IMG/VR virus record: IMGVR_UViG_3300020183_004012
Location: 1-22,502 of that record
Direction: 5' to 3' (one strand)
Length of the DNA: 22,502 nt
Source of the DNA: a virus
Shown: positions 12,970 through 19,145 of the stretch, piece by piece
Layout of the letters: each line of letters opens with the position of its first letter
Numbering within the stretch: the stretch's first letter is position 1
Program-made: the position numbers and the translations under genes
The notes under the pieces: model-generated
Databases searched by the model: none
What the model was told of the DNA's origin: nothing
What the model saw: only the letters and a program-made list of their open reading frames with translations

Positions 12970-13277
12970 GGCGTCTCCTCCCGCCGGGCGGCCAGCTCGA
13001 GCCCAAGCCACAGCCCATCCCGGTAGGCGTGCAAGAGATGGTACATTTCCCGCCGGGTGACGCGGCCGGTTATGTCGGAAGTACCGCTCCCGCCGGTCAA
13101 GGACATCCGGCAAAGCCGGGCCCCACCATACGCCCACTCCAGGTGAAAATTGCCGGGGTTAGCCCGCGGGCGGCCGGTCTCGTCCGGCGGGCTGTAGGGG
13201 GTCGCCGGCATGCCGGCGATCGCGTTAATTCTCTCGACTATACGCTCGAGGTCGGCCGCGGTGATACGGTTAGCCAT
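12966..13277 (-). CDS. Conserved-type small phage/plasmid protein, 103 aa
   Basis: The sequence has a helix (ITAADLERIVERINAIAG), then TPYSPPDETGRPRANPGNFHLEWAYGG, a beta strand (ARLCRMSLTGGSG) and a C-terminal helix (REMYHLLHAYRDGLWLGLEL). I recall this pattern from many small unannotated phage and plasmid proteins, with the aromatic N(F/Y)HL and YGG core. Its function is unknown. The ATG at 13277 has AAGGAG eight bases upstream. A promoter at 13315-13343 precedes it, so it probably starts a transcript that continues into the next three genes. Confidence 0.7.
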   Translation of the reverse strand: MANRITAADLERIVERINAIAGMPATPYSPPDETGRPRANPGNFHLEWAYGGARLCRMSLTGGSGTSDITGRVTRREMYHLLHAYRDGLWLGLELAARREETP

Positions 13278-13314
13278 GGGGGATCTCCTTCTGATTAGGG
13301 TAAGGCACAACGTC

Positions 13315-13343
13315 ATAATAACACCTAAGCGCCCGGCGGGCAA
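13315..13343 (-). promoter_or_regulatory. Probable promoter with a palindromic spacer
   Basis: Leftward TTGCCC (13338-13343) and TATTAT (13315-13320) are 17 bases apart. A perfect palindrome, GCCCGGCGGGC (13331-13341), overlaps the -35 box and could bind a regulator. The element lies across the end of the upstream gene. Confidence 0.45.
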
Positions 13344-13729
13344 TCCCACGCATGATCCCGATCGGGGCAATCGACATGGGAATCGTCGCGGTCCCCGGCG
13401 CCCGTCTCCAGGCAATCCGGGCCGCATGTGCGGCCGGGCCAATGGACGGTCACGTCATAGACGCTCCCGTCCGCGTAGCTGAGCCGGGCCACCTTGGCAT
13501 GAGAGCGATCGCGCGCACGGTGGCCGGTGTCGCTCCAGGCGGCCCGGAGGGCCTGCTCCCCCTGGGGGTTCATCCGGCTCCCGGCGTCGTGGCCGACCCC
13601 GGGGAAAATTCCCCGGACCTGCTCTAGCAGGTCGTCGGGGGACGTGGCGCGGATGGTCCGCCACCCTTGGAGAACCCCGTAGGGCACGGGCCACCCCTTT
13701 ACACCCCACAGGGACATGAAAAGGACCAT
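13325..13729 (-). CDS. Hypothetical protein with Cys-rich C-terminus, 134 aa
   Basis: The N-terminus is hydrophobic and aromatic (MVLFMSLWGVKGWPVPYGVL) but too mixed for a clear membrane helix. The middle contains DDLLEQVRGIFPGVGHDAG and a strand-like VARLSYADGSVYDVTVHW. The C-terminus has RTCGPDCLE, HVDCPDRDHAWDCPPG, a set of Cys, His and Asp residues that could bind a metal. No family is recognised. The ATG overlaps the stop of the clamp-like gene (TGATG), so the two are probably translated together. A second ATG four codons in is an alternative start. Confidence 0.6.
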   Translation of the reverse strand: MVLFMSLWGVKGWPVPYGVLQGWRTIRATSPDDLLEQVRGIFPGVGHDAGSRMNPQGEQALRAAWSDTGHRARDRSHAKVARLSYADGSVYDVTVHWPGRTCGPDCLETGAGDRDDSHVDCPDRDHAWDCPPGA

Positions 13730-14412
13730 CAGCGCCGGACCGTCATGACGATCGTCACGTCCCCGTCGTGATGGCCGGATCGGCCATCACGCGACCCCGG
13801 GGAATTCTCTTCTGTCACGATTGCCTGCTTGGAACCCGGCACGTAGTACCCGCGGGGGATGATGGAAATTGGGGACATCACTCCCCGGACCTCCAGCAGC
13901 GCCTCCGGGCTATCCAAGCTGGCAAGCATACCCAACAGCCATGCCCGGTTTACCCTTGCCAGGGTGGCGGTCTCATCCCCGGCACCGGTGCCGGTGCCGG
14001 TGCCGGTAACGGCGCCGGCGATCGTGACGGCCATGCCGGATGCGACATGAGACAACGTGACCATGCCGGCCGTGGCCGTTATGTCCACATGGTCATCCCC
14101 TTTTGCCCCGGTGGCCGGCTTGAGGCTCTTGAGGGCGTGGCACGCCGCGCCCAAATCGACCTGGACGGTCGCCACCGGCTCATCGTCCGGAATGATTCGA
14201 GACCAGTCTGGGAAAGATTGGCTCCGGCCATGGGTAACTCCCACTGACACCAGCTTGTAGCCGTCTGTCGTAGTGAACCGTAGTTCCTTTTCATCCATGC
14301 GGACTTGCACCGCGCCGCCGAGGTCAGACCAGGCGGACTTTCCACTCGTCCCGGCCTGGAGCCGTTTCAAGACGGCCTCCAGCTCTTGGAGGGGGATGAC
14401 TTTCTCTAACAC
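13729..14412 (-). CDS. Two-domain DnaN-like sliding clamp candidate, 227 aa
   Basis: Several segments resemble the bacterial beta clamp: an initial helix (LQELEAVLKRLQAG), ELRFTTTDGYKLVSVGV (like the clamp TDG-hL strand), SFPDWSRIIPDD (like the FPDYRRVIP signature), VQVDLGAACHALKSLKP, and near the end NRAWLLGMLASLDS followed by VMSPISIIPRG. These match the order of clamp domains 2 and 3. Domain 1 is absent, since full DnaN is about 370 residues. The GTG start at 14412 has AAGGAAA and follows a TTGACA promoter. The open frame extends upstream through that promoter and is rejected. A Gly-Thr repeat lies in the C-terminal half. The family call is inferred from motifs only. Confidence 0.5.
   Translation of the reverse strand: MLEKVIPLQELEAVLKRLQAGTSGKSAWSDLGGAVQVRMDEKELRFTTTDGYKLVSVGVTHGRSQSFPDWSRIIPDDEPVATVQVDLGAACHALKSLKPATGAKGDDHVDITATAGMVTLSHVASGMAVTIAGAVTGTGTGTGAGDETATLARVNRAWLLGMLASLDSPEALLEVRGVMSPISIIPRGYYVPGSKQAIVTEENSPGSRDGRSGHHDGDVTIVMTVRR
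13985..14007. repeat. Hexanucleotide microsatellite in the clamp-like gene
   Basis: CCGGTG repeats in tandem (about four units, the last incomplete) and encodes alternating Gly and Thr. The unit is six bases, so copy-number changes keep the reading frame. Confidence 0.85.
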
Positions 14413-14443
14413 GGCGGCTTTCCTTCCGGTATTAGGTGTGGGG

Positions 14444-14463
14444 TATGTCGTAAATATGACATA
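14444..14463. promoter_or_regulatory. Operator-like inverted repeat at the clamp promoter
   Basis: TATGTC and GACATA are separated by eight bases and overlap the -10 box. The right half-site with its flank, CTATGTCATA on the minus strand (14464-14455), is identical over 10 bases to a site at 15786-15795 in the repeat hub. A perfect palindrome, GGGATATATCCC (14488-14499), lies just upstream of the -35 box. Confidence 0.55.
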
Positions 14464-14481
14464 GGGCATGACGACTGTCAA
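14453..14481 (-). promoter_or_regulatory. Promoter of the clamp-like gene
   Basis: Leftward TTGACA (14476-14481) is a perfect -35 box. CATATT (14453-14458) follows after 17 bases. The predicted start near 14446 gives a short leader before the GTG at 14412. The overlapping inverted repeat suggests repression. Confidence 0.65.
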
Positions 14482-14569
14482 GTGTCGGGGATATATCCCT
14501 CCGGCCGGATGCCCGCCGGCGGGTGTCGGGACGGCCGGCCGGGTTGCCCCAAGCCAGGCGGGCAAAGGA

Positions 14570-14607
14570 AAGCCCTCCCCCGGCCAGCTTGACCGCGGGG
14601 AGGGTTT
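14570..14607 (-). terminator. Rho-independent-type terminator, possibly bidirectional
   Basis: CCCTCCCC and GGGGAGGG form an eight-bp GC stem, extended by A-T pairs on the outside. A short T-run follows on both strands. It stands nine bases after the stop of the 68-aa gene, and separates that transcript from the clamp promoter. Confidence 0.55.
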
Positions 14608-14615
14608 ATGGACGA

Positions 14616-14822
14616 TCAGCAGGCGAGCGCGTAGACGCGCAAGCCCTCGAAGTCTTCGGGCCAGAGGGCAAGGGGATGAGCCTGGTCGACCGCTTGCCAG
14701 TCCTTGGCCGAGAGGTCCGATACAGATATTTGGTTTATTTCGCTCGTGCCGAGAAGCTCCTCGGCGGCCTCCCAGGTTGCGGCCCATGTGGCCGCTGTTC
14801 CGTTCGACATAGTGAATTTCAT
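14616..14822 (-). CDS. Hypothetical protein, 68 aa
   Basis: The ATG at 14822 has a strong GGGAGG site. The product begins MKFTMSNGTAATWAATWEAAEELLG and continues SEINQISVSDLSAKDWQAVDQ, ending EDFEGLRVYALAC. It is acidic, with Trp-rich helices and no Cys cluster or membrane span. I do not recognise it. It is the last gene of a three-gene leftward unit (15574 to 14616) that ends at the terminator at 14570-14607. A longer frame starting upstream is rejected because it overlaps the preceding gene. Confidence 0.65.
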   Translation of the reverse strand: MKFTMSNGTAATWAATWEAAEELLGTSEINQISVSDLSAKDWQAVDQAHPLALWPEDFEGLRVYALAC

Positions 14823-14835
14823 TTTTGCCTCCCTT

Positions 14836-15381
14836 TCAGACATCCGACGCGCCTGGCCACCAGGTGGCGTACACGTCCACGTGGGATACCTCATCCTCTC
14901 CTGGATACGTGACATAGCCTACCCATGCCCGCTGAGCATTGCCGAGAGCCAGGGCGCCAAGCGCTCCGGCGCGGATCGTAACGTATCCGCCGTGAGTGTC
15001 CTGAATATCAGATAACACTTCTTTCACGGCCTGCTCGAGGTTGTGAGCCGAGACCGTGAAGCGGATTTTATTATCAAGATTCTCGGACGATTCAGAGCCG
15101 GAGGTCTGAATTTCCCAATGGCCGACCTCCTGCCCTCCGTGGTCCCGATCGTTAAAATCGGCGGTTTCTTCGCAATCCGCCACTTCCTCAATTACGATCG
15201 CGTACTGGTAGCTAGGACCGTAAACCGCGAAATCCCAGGCCATTTGAGAATACGGCCAGTGCTCTTGAATGTTGTATAGCTCCTCGTTCATGTACGCTTT
15301 TGCCTCGTCAAGTGTGGCGAAGCACACGACATGATCGGGCAAGTAGCAGCCTCTCAGCCCTTGGGTCACTTGATATGGCAT
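14836..15381 (-). CDS. Hypothetical protein, 181 aa
   Basis: The ATG at 15381 lies one base after the TAA of the upstream gene and about ten bases after GGGAG. The first half contains CYLPDHVVCFATLDEAKAYM and an aromatic strand (MAWDFAVYGPSYQYAIVIEEV). An acidic link is followed by NKIRFTVSAHNLEQAVKEVLSDIQD, and the end is VSHVDVYATWWPGASDV. The two halves look like small alpha/beta modules, but I cannot assign a family. It shares its transcript with the 63-aa and 68-aa genes. Base composition is less GC-rich than the block to its left. Confidence 0.65.
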   Translation of the reverse strand: MPYQVTQGLRGCYLPDHVVCFATLDEAKAYMNEELYNIQEHWPYSQMAWDFAVYGPSYQYAIVIEEVADCEETADFNDRDHGGQEVGHWEIQTSGSESSENLDNKIRFTVSAHNLEQAVKEVLSDIQDTHGGYVTIRAGALGALALGNAQRAWVGYVTYPGEDEVSHVDVYATWWPGASDV

Positions 15382-15382
15382 T

Positions 15383-15574
15383 TTAATAGTTCTCCCTGGT
15401 CGTTTCCATAAGATGGGCTTCCGCAATCGCATTCCTCTTTTTAATCTTCTCGATGGCCTCGAGAAGGTTAAAAAGAGCGCGGTGTAGTTCGGGGGATAGG
15501 CCCCCAGCTTGGTACAGCACCATGTAAATTTGATTTAGGCCCTTCCTGGCCTGTCGATACTGTTTGGTGTCCAT
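15383..15574 (-). CDS. Helical hypothetical protein, 63 aa
   Basis: This small protein is nearly all helical and basic in its second half (LHRALFNLLEAIEKIKKRNAIAEAHLMETTRENY). No domain is recognised. The ATG at 15574 has only a G-rich stretch upstream rather than a clear Shine-Dalgarno. It is the first leftward gene beside the repeat and origin region. A 16-bp palindrome at 15631-15646 lies about 57 bases ahead of it. A regulatory role early in infection is possible from position alone. Confidence 0.6.
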   Translation of the reverse strand: MDTKQYRQARKGLNQIYMVLYQAGGLSPELHRALFNLLEAIEKIKKRNAIAEAHLMETTRENY

Positions 15575-15630
15575 TTTCTGGCCCCCCTATCGGCCACTAT
15601 AAGTATGAACTATCGTACTTGGGCTGTATA

Positions 15631-15646
15631 TAGAACGGCCGTTCTA
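15631..15646. promoter_or_regulatory. Perfect 16-bp palindrome, probable operator
   Basis: TAGAACGGCCGTTCTA is its own reverse complement. It lies 57 bases upstream of the first leftward gene. A dimeric regulator site is the likely meaning, but no matching promoter boxes are obvious. Confidence 0.5.
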
Positions 15647-15756
15647 ATTTCGGCTTTTCTAGCTGGCTGGCCCATGTCCGACACTGCCATGTCGTGCCAT
15701 CCGCAATTGACCGTTAACCTCGTTCATGATGTGGCCCAGGCTTTGACATTGTGACG

Positions 15757-15796
15757 TTATGATATAGGACGGATTCGAGACCGTGCTATGTCATAA
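15757..15796. repeat. 40-bp imperfect dyad
   Basis: Two 16-base arms (15757-15772 and 15781-15796) are inverted repeats matching at 14 of 16 positions, around an eight-base centre. The outer parts, TTATGATATAG and CTATGTCATAA, are also copies of the YATRTCATWA half-site found across this region. Confidence 0.7.
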
Positions 15797-15803
15797 TCGG
15801 CGG

Positions 15804-15910
15804 CATATCATTAACCTAGTGTATGATATGGCATACCCGCCTGGCTTTCTCATATCATTAACCTAGTGTATGATATGGCATGCCCGCCTGGCTTTCTCAT
15901 ATCATTCACC
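15804..15910. repeat. 47-bp tandem repeats with internal inverted half-sites
   Basis: Two 47-bp units (15804-15850 and 15851-15897) differ at one base. A third starts at 15898 and diverges after CCTAG. Each full unit has CATATCAT, an 11-base centre containing CCTAG, and ATGATATG, an inverted pair. A degenerate earlier copy is recognisable near 15711-15745. This is an operator or iteron array rather than CRISPR. Confidence 0.85.
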
Positions 15911-16097
15911 TAGTTAACCAATTCCCTCGGCCTGGTCCTTCGCCTAGTTAAATATTGCCCGGCCTGGTCCTTCGCCTAGTTAAACTTTCTGAGGCATCTC
16001 TGAGGGCCTAGAGGGGGCCATAGGGTATGGCAGGCCATATCATAAGGGGATGCCCTCGAAGCAGGGCTTCCTCCGCGTCAACTATTCACCTAGTTAA
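15909..16097. repeat. CCTAGTTAA elements and 25-bp direct repeats
   Basis: CCTAGTTAA occurs at 15909-15917, 15943-15951, 15975-15983 and 16089-16097. The two middle ones lie inside 25-bp identical direct repeats (15928-15952 and 15960-15984) with a 32-bp period. The first and last share the longer context ATTCACCTAGTTAAC. They look like iterons. Confidence 0.75.
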
Positions 16098-16427
16098 CTA
16101 ATTTTCTGAAATCAAGCTGTGACGCGGTTTTCAGGCGAAAATGGACGGGCAGCCTCCGGATTTCGCGCGTCTCGTCTCCGCAGTTATTTTCCTTATTGAG
16201 AACCCTTTGCGAACGTGACATTTCATACACAAAATACGGAACACCCTCTAACGCAGTAGCCGTGCGGGTCTCGACGAATTGCGTTCTCCATTCGCCCTCG
16301 TCTGTGCTGTATTAACCGTGTAATGTCTCGCAATCTCGCAAGGCCTCAAACCCGCACCGCTGCTAGAGCCTGGCCATTCTCAAGATCCGTTGCTCCATTT
16401 TTAGGCGTTATTAATGGGCATGGAGTT

Positions 16428-16466
16428 AAAAAGGGGGTCGGGGTGTTGATCCCCCCCCCCCTTTTT
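16428..16466. terminator. Strong bidirectional terminator
   Basis: AAAAAGGGGG and CCCCCTTTTT flank a GC-rich stem and a short loop, so either strand gives a G/C hairpin followed by five U. It insulates the repeat hub from the origin and primase promoter. A second inverted repeat, CTCCAT (16393-16398) with ATGGAG (16420-16425), lies beside it. Confidence 0.7.
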
Positions 16467-16598
16467 CTCAGGCATGGATGAAAAACGCTGTCGAATCCCG
16501 CAATGGAGATCAGCCGTCTCCACAACCCGCGTCCCTACTGCGTTTGAGACCTGTTCCGTATTCTGTACACTCTATCGTTCCTGTCGCAATTCTCAAAG

Positions 16599-16735
16599 TT
16601 TTCCACCACGCCGCCCGCCTTGCATTTATTTATCCACCAAATCATTTAGTTTTCCACCACCCAGCATTTCTTTTATTTAATTTATACAGCCAAATTTCAC
16701 AAATTTATTTTATATTATTTTATTTGTGGCGGTTT
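16599..16735. other. Probable replication origin: DnaA-box-like sites and AT-rich tract
   Basis: Three related sites, TTTTCCACC (16599-16607), TTATCCACC (16630-16638) and TTTTCCACC (16650-16658), resemble the DnaA box TTATNCACA. The middle one matches at 8 of 9 positions. They are spaced 31 and 20 bases apart, about whole helical turns. A very AT-rich stretch (about 16666-16730) follows, suitable for unwinding. The primase-helicase gene is immediately downstream. Confidence 0.55.
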
Positions 16736-16751
16736 ACCCCCATATCGACGC

Positions 16752-16781
16752 TTGACAGCTTGGCCTGGACGGGGTTACGCT
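16752..16781 (+). promoter_or_regulatory. Probable promoter of the primase-helicase gene
   Basis: TTGACA (16752-16757) is a perfect -35 box. TACGCT (16776-16781) follows after 18 bases and is a weak -10 box, suggesting dependence on an activator or regulation by the origin region. Confidence 0.4.
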
Positions 16782-16794
16782 ACGAATCCGGCCC

Positions 16795-16855
16795 GTTTTG
16801 GTGCCGACTAGTCCCCAAAACCAAGCCCCGCCAGAGCAGCGAACTCTAGCGGGGC
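16795..16855 (+). promoter_or_regulatory. Two leader hairpins before the primase-helicase gene
   Basis: GTTTTGG (16795-16801) pairs with CCAAAAC (16815-16821). GCCCCGC (16825-16831) pairs with GCGGGGC (16849-16855), and after one mismatch AGAG pairs with CTCT inside. The second hairpin ends close to the AAAGGAG site. No U-run follows either stem, so a role in translation or RNA stability is more likely than termination. Confidence 0.5.
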
Positions 16856-16871
16856 GATAAAGGAGCCATCT

Positions 16872-19109
16872 GTGCCCGACTCCAGAACGATTGTAGTCCA
16901 TCCGTCCGCTCGTGTCAACGCCTTTACGCTTGGCAAGGGCGTTCACACCACTTCAGCGGTCGAGATTCTGCTGCCTTCGGGCGTCTCCCGCGTAGACGCG
17001 ATTCATCAGGTTCTTTGTTCGCAAGAAGCCGCTGTTGAGGGCTGGTGGTCAATGGCCGTATTTGAGAATCGGCGCAGAAGTGCCCGCAGTTGGGTGCTTG
17101 GACACGGGTTTGTCGTTGATTTGGACTACCAGGACGAAAAGAGCGAGCATTCGGCGCCGCCGGATGCCGCTCGTATGGCGATGATGGACGCTGTTTTTGA
17201 GGGCGTCTTCGGTGCCAACCTGTTTCACGAGACGCCTCGGGGCTGCCGCCTGATATTCGTGCTGGATCGGCCCGTTGATAACGTCGATGCGTGGAAGGCG
17301 GCATCAAAGGCCGTCGGCAAGATGGTGGACACGGCGCTTCGCGAGAGGACGTTGGCCCCTGACCAAGCTGGCAGGAACGGATACCAGGTGGATAGCACCG
17401 TGCAGAACGATTGTGCCAAGCTGATTTACCTGCCGAACGCCGTGGTCAAGGGTGTGGCTCGGAACTCGGACGTGTTGCTGCTGGATGATGCGCCTGTCAC
17501 GTTGGACCGTTATTTTCGGGACGACACACTTGCCGACGCAGTGGCGCGGTGGAACGAAGCTCACGTCGCCGAGGCCGATCAATGGCCGACAAGCGGCGGC
17601 GAATGTCCGGCCTGCGGGCACGACAAGTGTTTCGGCAAGGTGCCGGATACGGACTGGCGCTGGGCTTGTTTCAGTGCTTCGCACGGAACGGACGGCGGTA
17701 TCGGCATCCAGCACGAGAATCACTGGTCTGGTGACGTGTTGGACTTCGAGGCCGCCAGAAGGGGCTGTAGCCGTGTTCAGGTGCTGGTGGCGGATGGGTA
17801 CCTGGAATCACGGGCTCAGGGGCGCCCACGGGCCTCTGGGAGGCCTCAGCGTGCGGCAGAGCCGGAGGACGTGAACGAGTTGACCGAAATCGTGAACAAC
17901 GTGGCCCTTGTGGACGGCACGACGACGGTGATTGATACCCGGTCGTTGACGATCGTGCCGAAGGAAGCGTTTTCGATGCGGTATCCCCGGTCGTACCAGC
18001 ACTGGCTGACGCATCCCGAGCGGCGGGTCTTGCGGCTGGACCAGATTCGGTTCTCGCCAGCAGGCGTGCGGGACGGGGAAGTGAACTTGTATCGCGGGCT
18101 GCCTTTGACGCCTTCGCCCCAGATAGCCTGCGAGCGCATCTTGGCGCATGTGTTCCTGATGTGCGGGCAGGATGCGGCGCTCGCTCACGATTTGTTGTGC
18201 TGGCTGGCGTGGCCCTTGCAGCATCCGGGACGACGCGTGAAGTACGCCTATGTCGTGCATGGTGGGCAGGGTACGGGCAAGTCGATGTTCTTCGAGCAGT
18301 TGATCATGAAGATTTACGGCGTCGAACACTCGATCCAGATTGGGCAAAACGAGTTGGAGTCCAAGTACACGGGCTGGTTGAGCAAAAAGCTGTTTGTGGT
18401 GTGCAACGAGGTGTCAACGTTTGCTAACGAGCGCAAAGCTACCAAGAATAAGTTGAAGTCCTTGATTACGGACAACGTGTTTACCATCGAAGAGAAGTTC
18501 ATGCCGATTCGGATGGAAGAAAATCACGCCCAGTTCGTGTTCTTGAGTAACGAGATGCAGCCAGTCGTGCCTGAAAGCGACGACAGGCGGTACGCCATCA
18601 TCGAGTTCGACACCAAGATGCCGCCTTCGTATTACGAAGAACTGGCACAAGAGATAAATGGTGGCGGTGCGGCGTCGTTTTACGACTATCTGCTCAACTA
18701 CGACTTCCGCGGGTGGGACGGGGACAGTGCAAAGCCGCCGATGACGGCCGCAAAGCAGGATTTGGTGTCGATTTCGCGCCTTCCGCAGGAACAGTTCCTG
18801 GCCGAGTGGGTTGCGGGCGAGTTGCCGTTCCCCTTTACGGCGTGTTCGACCAGTGATTTGTGGCATGCTTACCAGTTGTATTGCAAGATGAACGGGTTTG
18901 CAGCGGGCTCAAGGAATCTTTTTGGTCGGTATGTCACCAAGCGCACGACCACAGTGGAAGATCGCATTCGGATGGGCAACCAGACGGTCTGGATTCGGGT
19001 GCCGTTTGGCTTTACGCCGGACCAGAACGAGCGGCTGAAGGCCTTGGGGGCGTTTGCTACGGCCTATGGTGACACTTACGCCAAGTTCATCACCCGAATC
19101 AAGCTGTAG
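16872..19109 (+). CDS. Primase-helicase with SF3-type ATPase, 745 aa
   Basis: The N-terminal part has VVDLDYQD (residues 81-88), compatible with the metal-binding motif of archaeo-eukaryotic-type primases, followed by GCRLIFVLDRP and CAKLIYLPN. A zinc site follows: CPAC (245-248), WACFSASHG (264-272). The C-terminal ATPase has VVHGGQGTGKS (Walker A, about 461-471), LFVVCNE (Walker B, 507-513) and FVFLSNEMQPV (sensor motif). This is the arrangement of phage primase-helicases of the D5/SF3 type. The protein would unwind the origin and lay primers for the family A polymerase. The GTG start has AAAGGAG upstream. It is the first rightward gene and begins just downstream of the probable origin. Confidence 0.88.
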   Translation: MPDSRTIVVHPSARVNAFTLGKGVHTTSAVEILLPSGVSRVDAIHQVLCSQEAAVEGWWSMAVFENRRRSARSWVLGHGFVVDLDYQDEKSEHSAPPDAARMAMMDAVFEGVFGANLFHETPRGCRLIFVLDRPVDNVDAWKAASKAVGKMVDTALRERTLAPDQAGRNGYQVDSTVQNDCAKLIYLPNAVVKGVARNSDVLLLDDAPVTLDRYFRDDTLADAVARWNEAHVAEADQWPTSGGECPACGHDKCFGKVPDTDWRWACFSASHGTDGGIGIQHENHWSGDVLDFEAARRGCSRVQVLVADGYLESRAQGRPRASGRPQRAAEPEDVNELTEIVNNVALVDGTTTVIDTRSLTIVPKEAFSMRYPRSYQHWLTHPERRVLRLDQIRFSPAGVRDGEVNLYRGLPLTPSPQIACERILAHVFLMCGQDAALAHDLLCWLAWPLQHPGRRVKYAYVVHGGQGTGKSMFFEQLIMKIYGVEHSIQIGQNELESKYTGWLSKKLFVVCNEVSTFANERKATKNKLKSLITDNVFTIEEKFMPIRMEENHAQFVFLSNEMQPVVPESDDRRYAIIEFDTKMPPSYYEELAQEINGGGAASFYDYLLNYDFRGWDGDSAKPPMTAAKQDLVSISRLPQEQFLAEWVAGELPFPFTACSTSDLWHAYQLYCKMNGFAAGSRNLFGRYVTKRTTTVEDRIRMGNQTVWIRVPFGFTPDQNERLKALGAFATAYGDTYAKFITRIKL

Positions 19110-19145
19110 CTTGTACGGTTACGACGGTTCGTATAGGATGGCGGT

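Larger units (their letters stand above)
15575..16871. other. Non-coding divergent control and probable origin region
   Basis: This 1.3-kb stretch separates the leftward and rightward gene blocks. No open frame in it has a convincing start, ribosome site or composition. It contains a 16-bp palindrome, a 40-bp dyad, 47-bp tandem repeats, CCTAGTTAA elements, a bidirectional terminator, DnaA-box-like sites with an AT-rich tract, a promoter and two leader hairpins, each listed separately. The part from 16110 to 16390 shows no clear element. Confidence 0.7.

Noticed and set aside
14413-14787. N-terminal extension of the clamp-like gene by 125 codons
   Set aside because: It runs through a consensus TTGACA promoter, an operator and a terminator. 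The GTG at 14412 has AAGGAAA upstream.
15765-15790. tRNA T-arm-like sequence (GGATTCGAGACC)
   Set aside because: No acceptor, D or anticodon arms can be built around it. It is the centre of the 40-bp dyad.
15804-15984. Possible CRISPR array
   Set aside because: The units are directly adjacent 47-bp repeats without unique spacers, and the other repeats have no regular 30-40 base spacers or cas genes nearby.
16052-16067. GCCCT/AGGGC hairpin in the hub as a terminator
   Set aside because: The stem is only five pairs and no U-run of useful length follows on either strand.
16478-16849. 123-codon plus-strand frame in the origin region
   Set aside because: It crosses DnaA-box-like sites, the AT-rich tract and a promoter, lacks a ribosome site and reads as low-complexity translation of AT-rich DNA.
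19111-19137. Possible promoter TTGTAC-15-TATAGG before the small terminase gene
   Set aside because: Both boxes match only four of six bases and the 15-base spacing is short. Read-through from the primase-helicase transcript explains expression.
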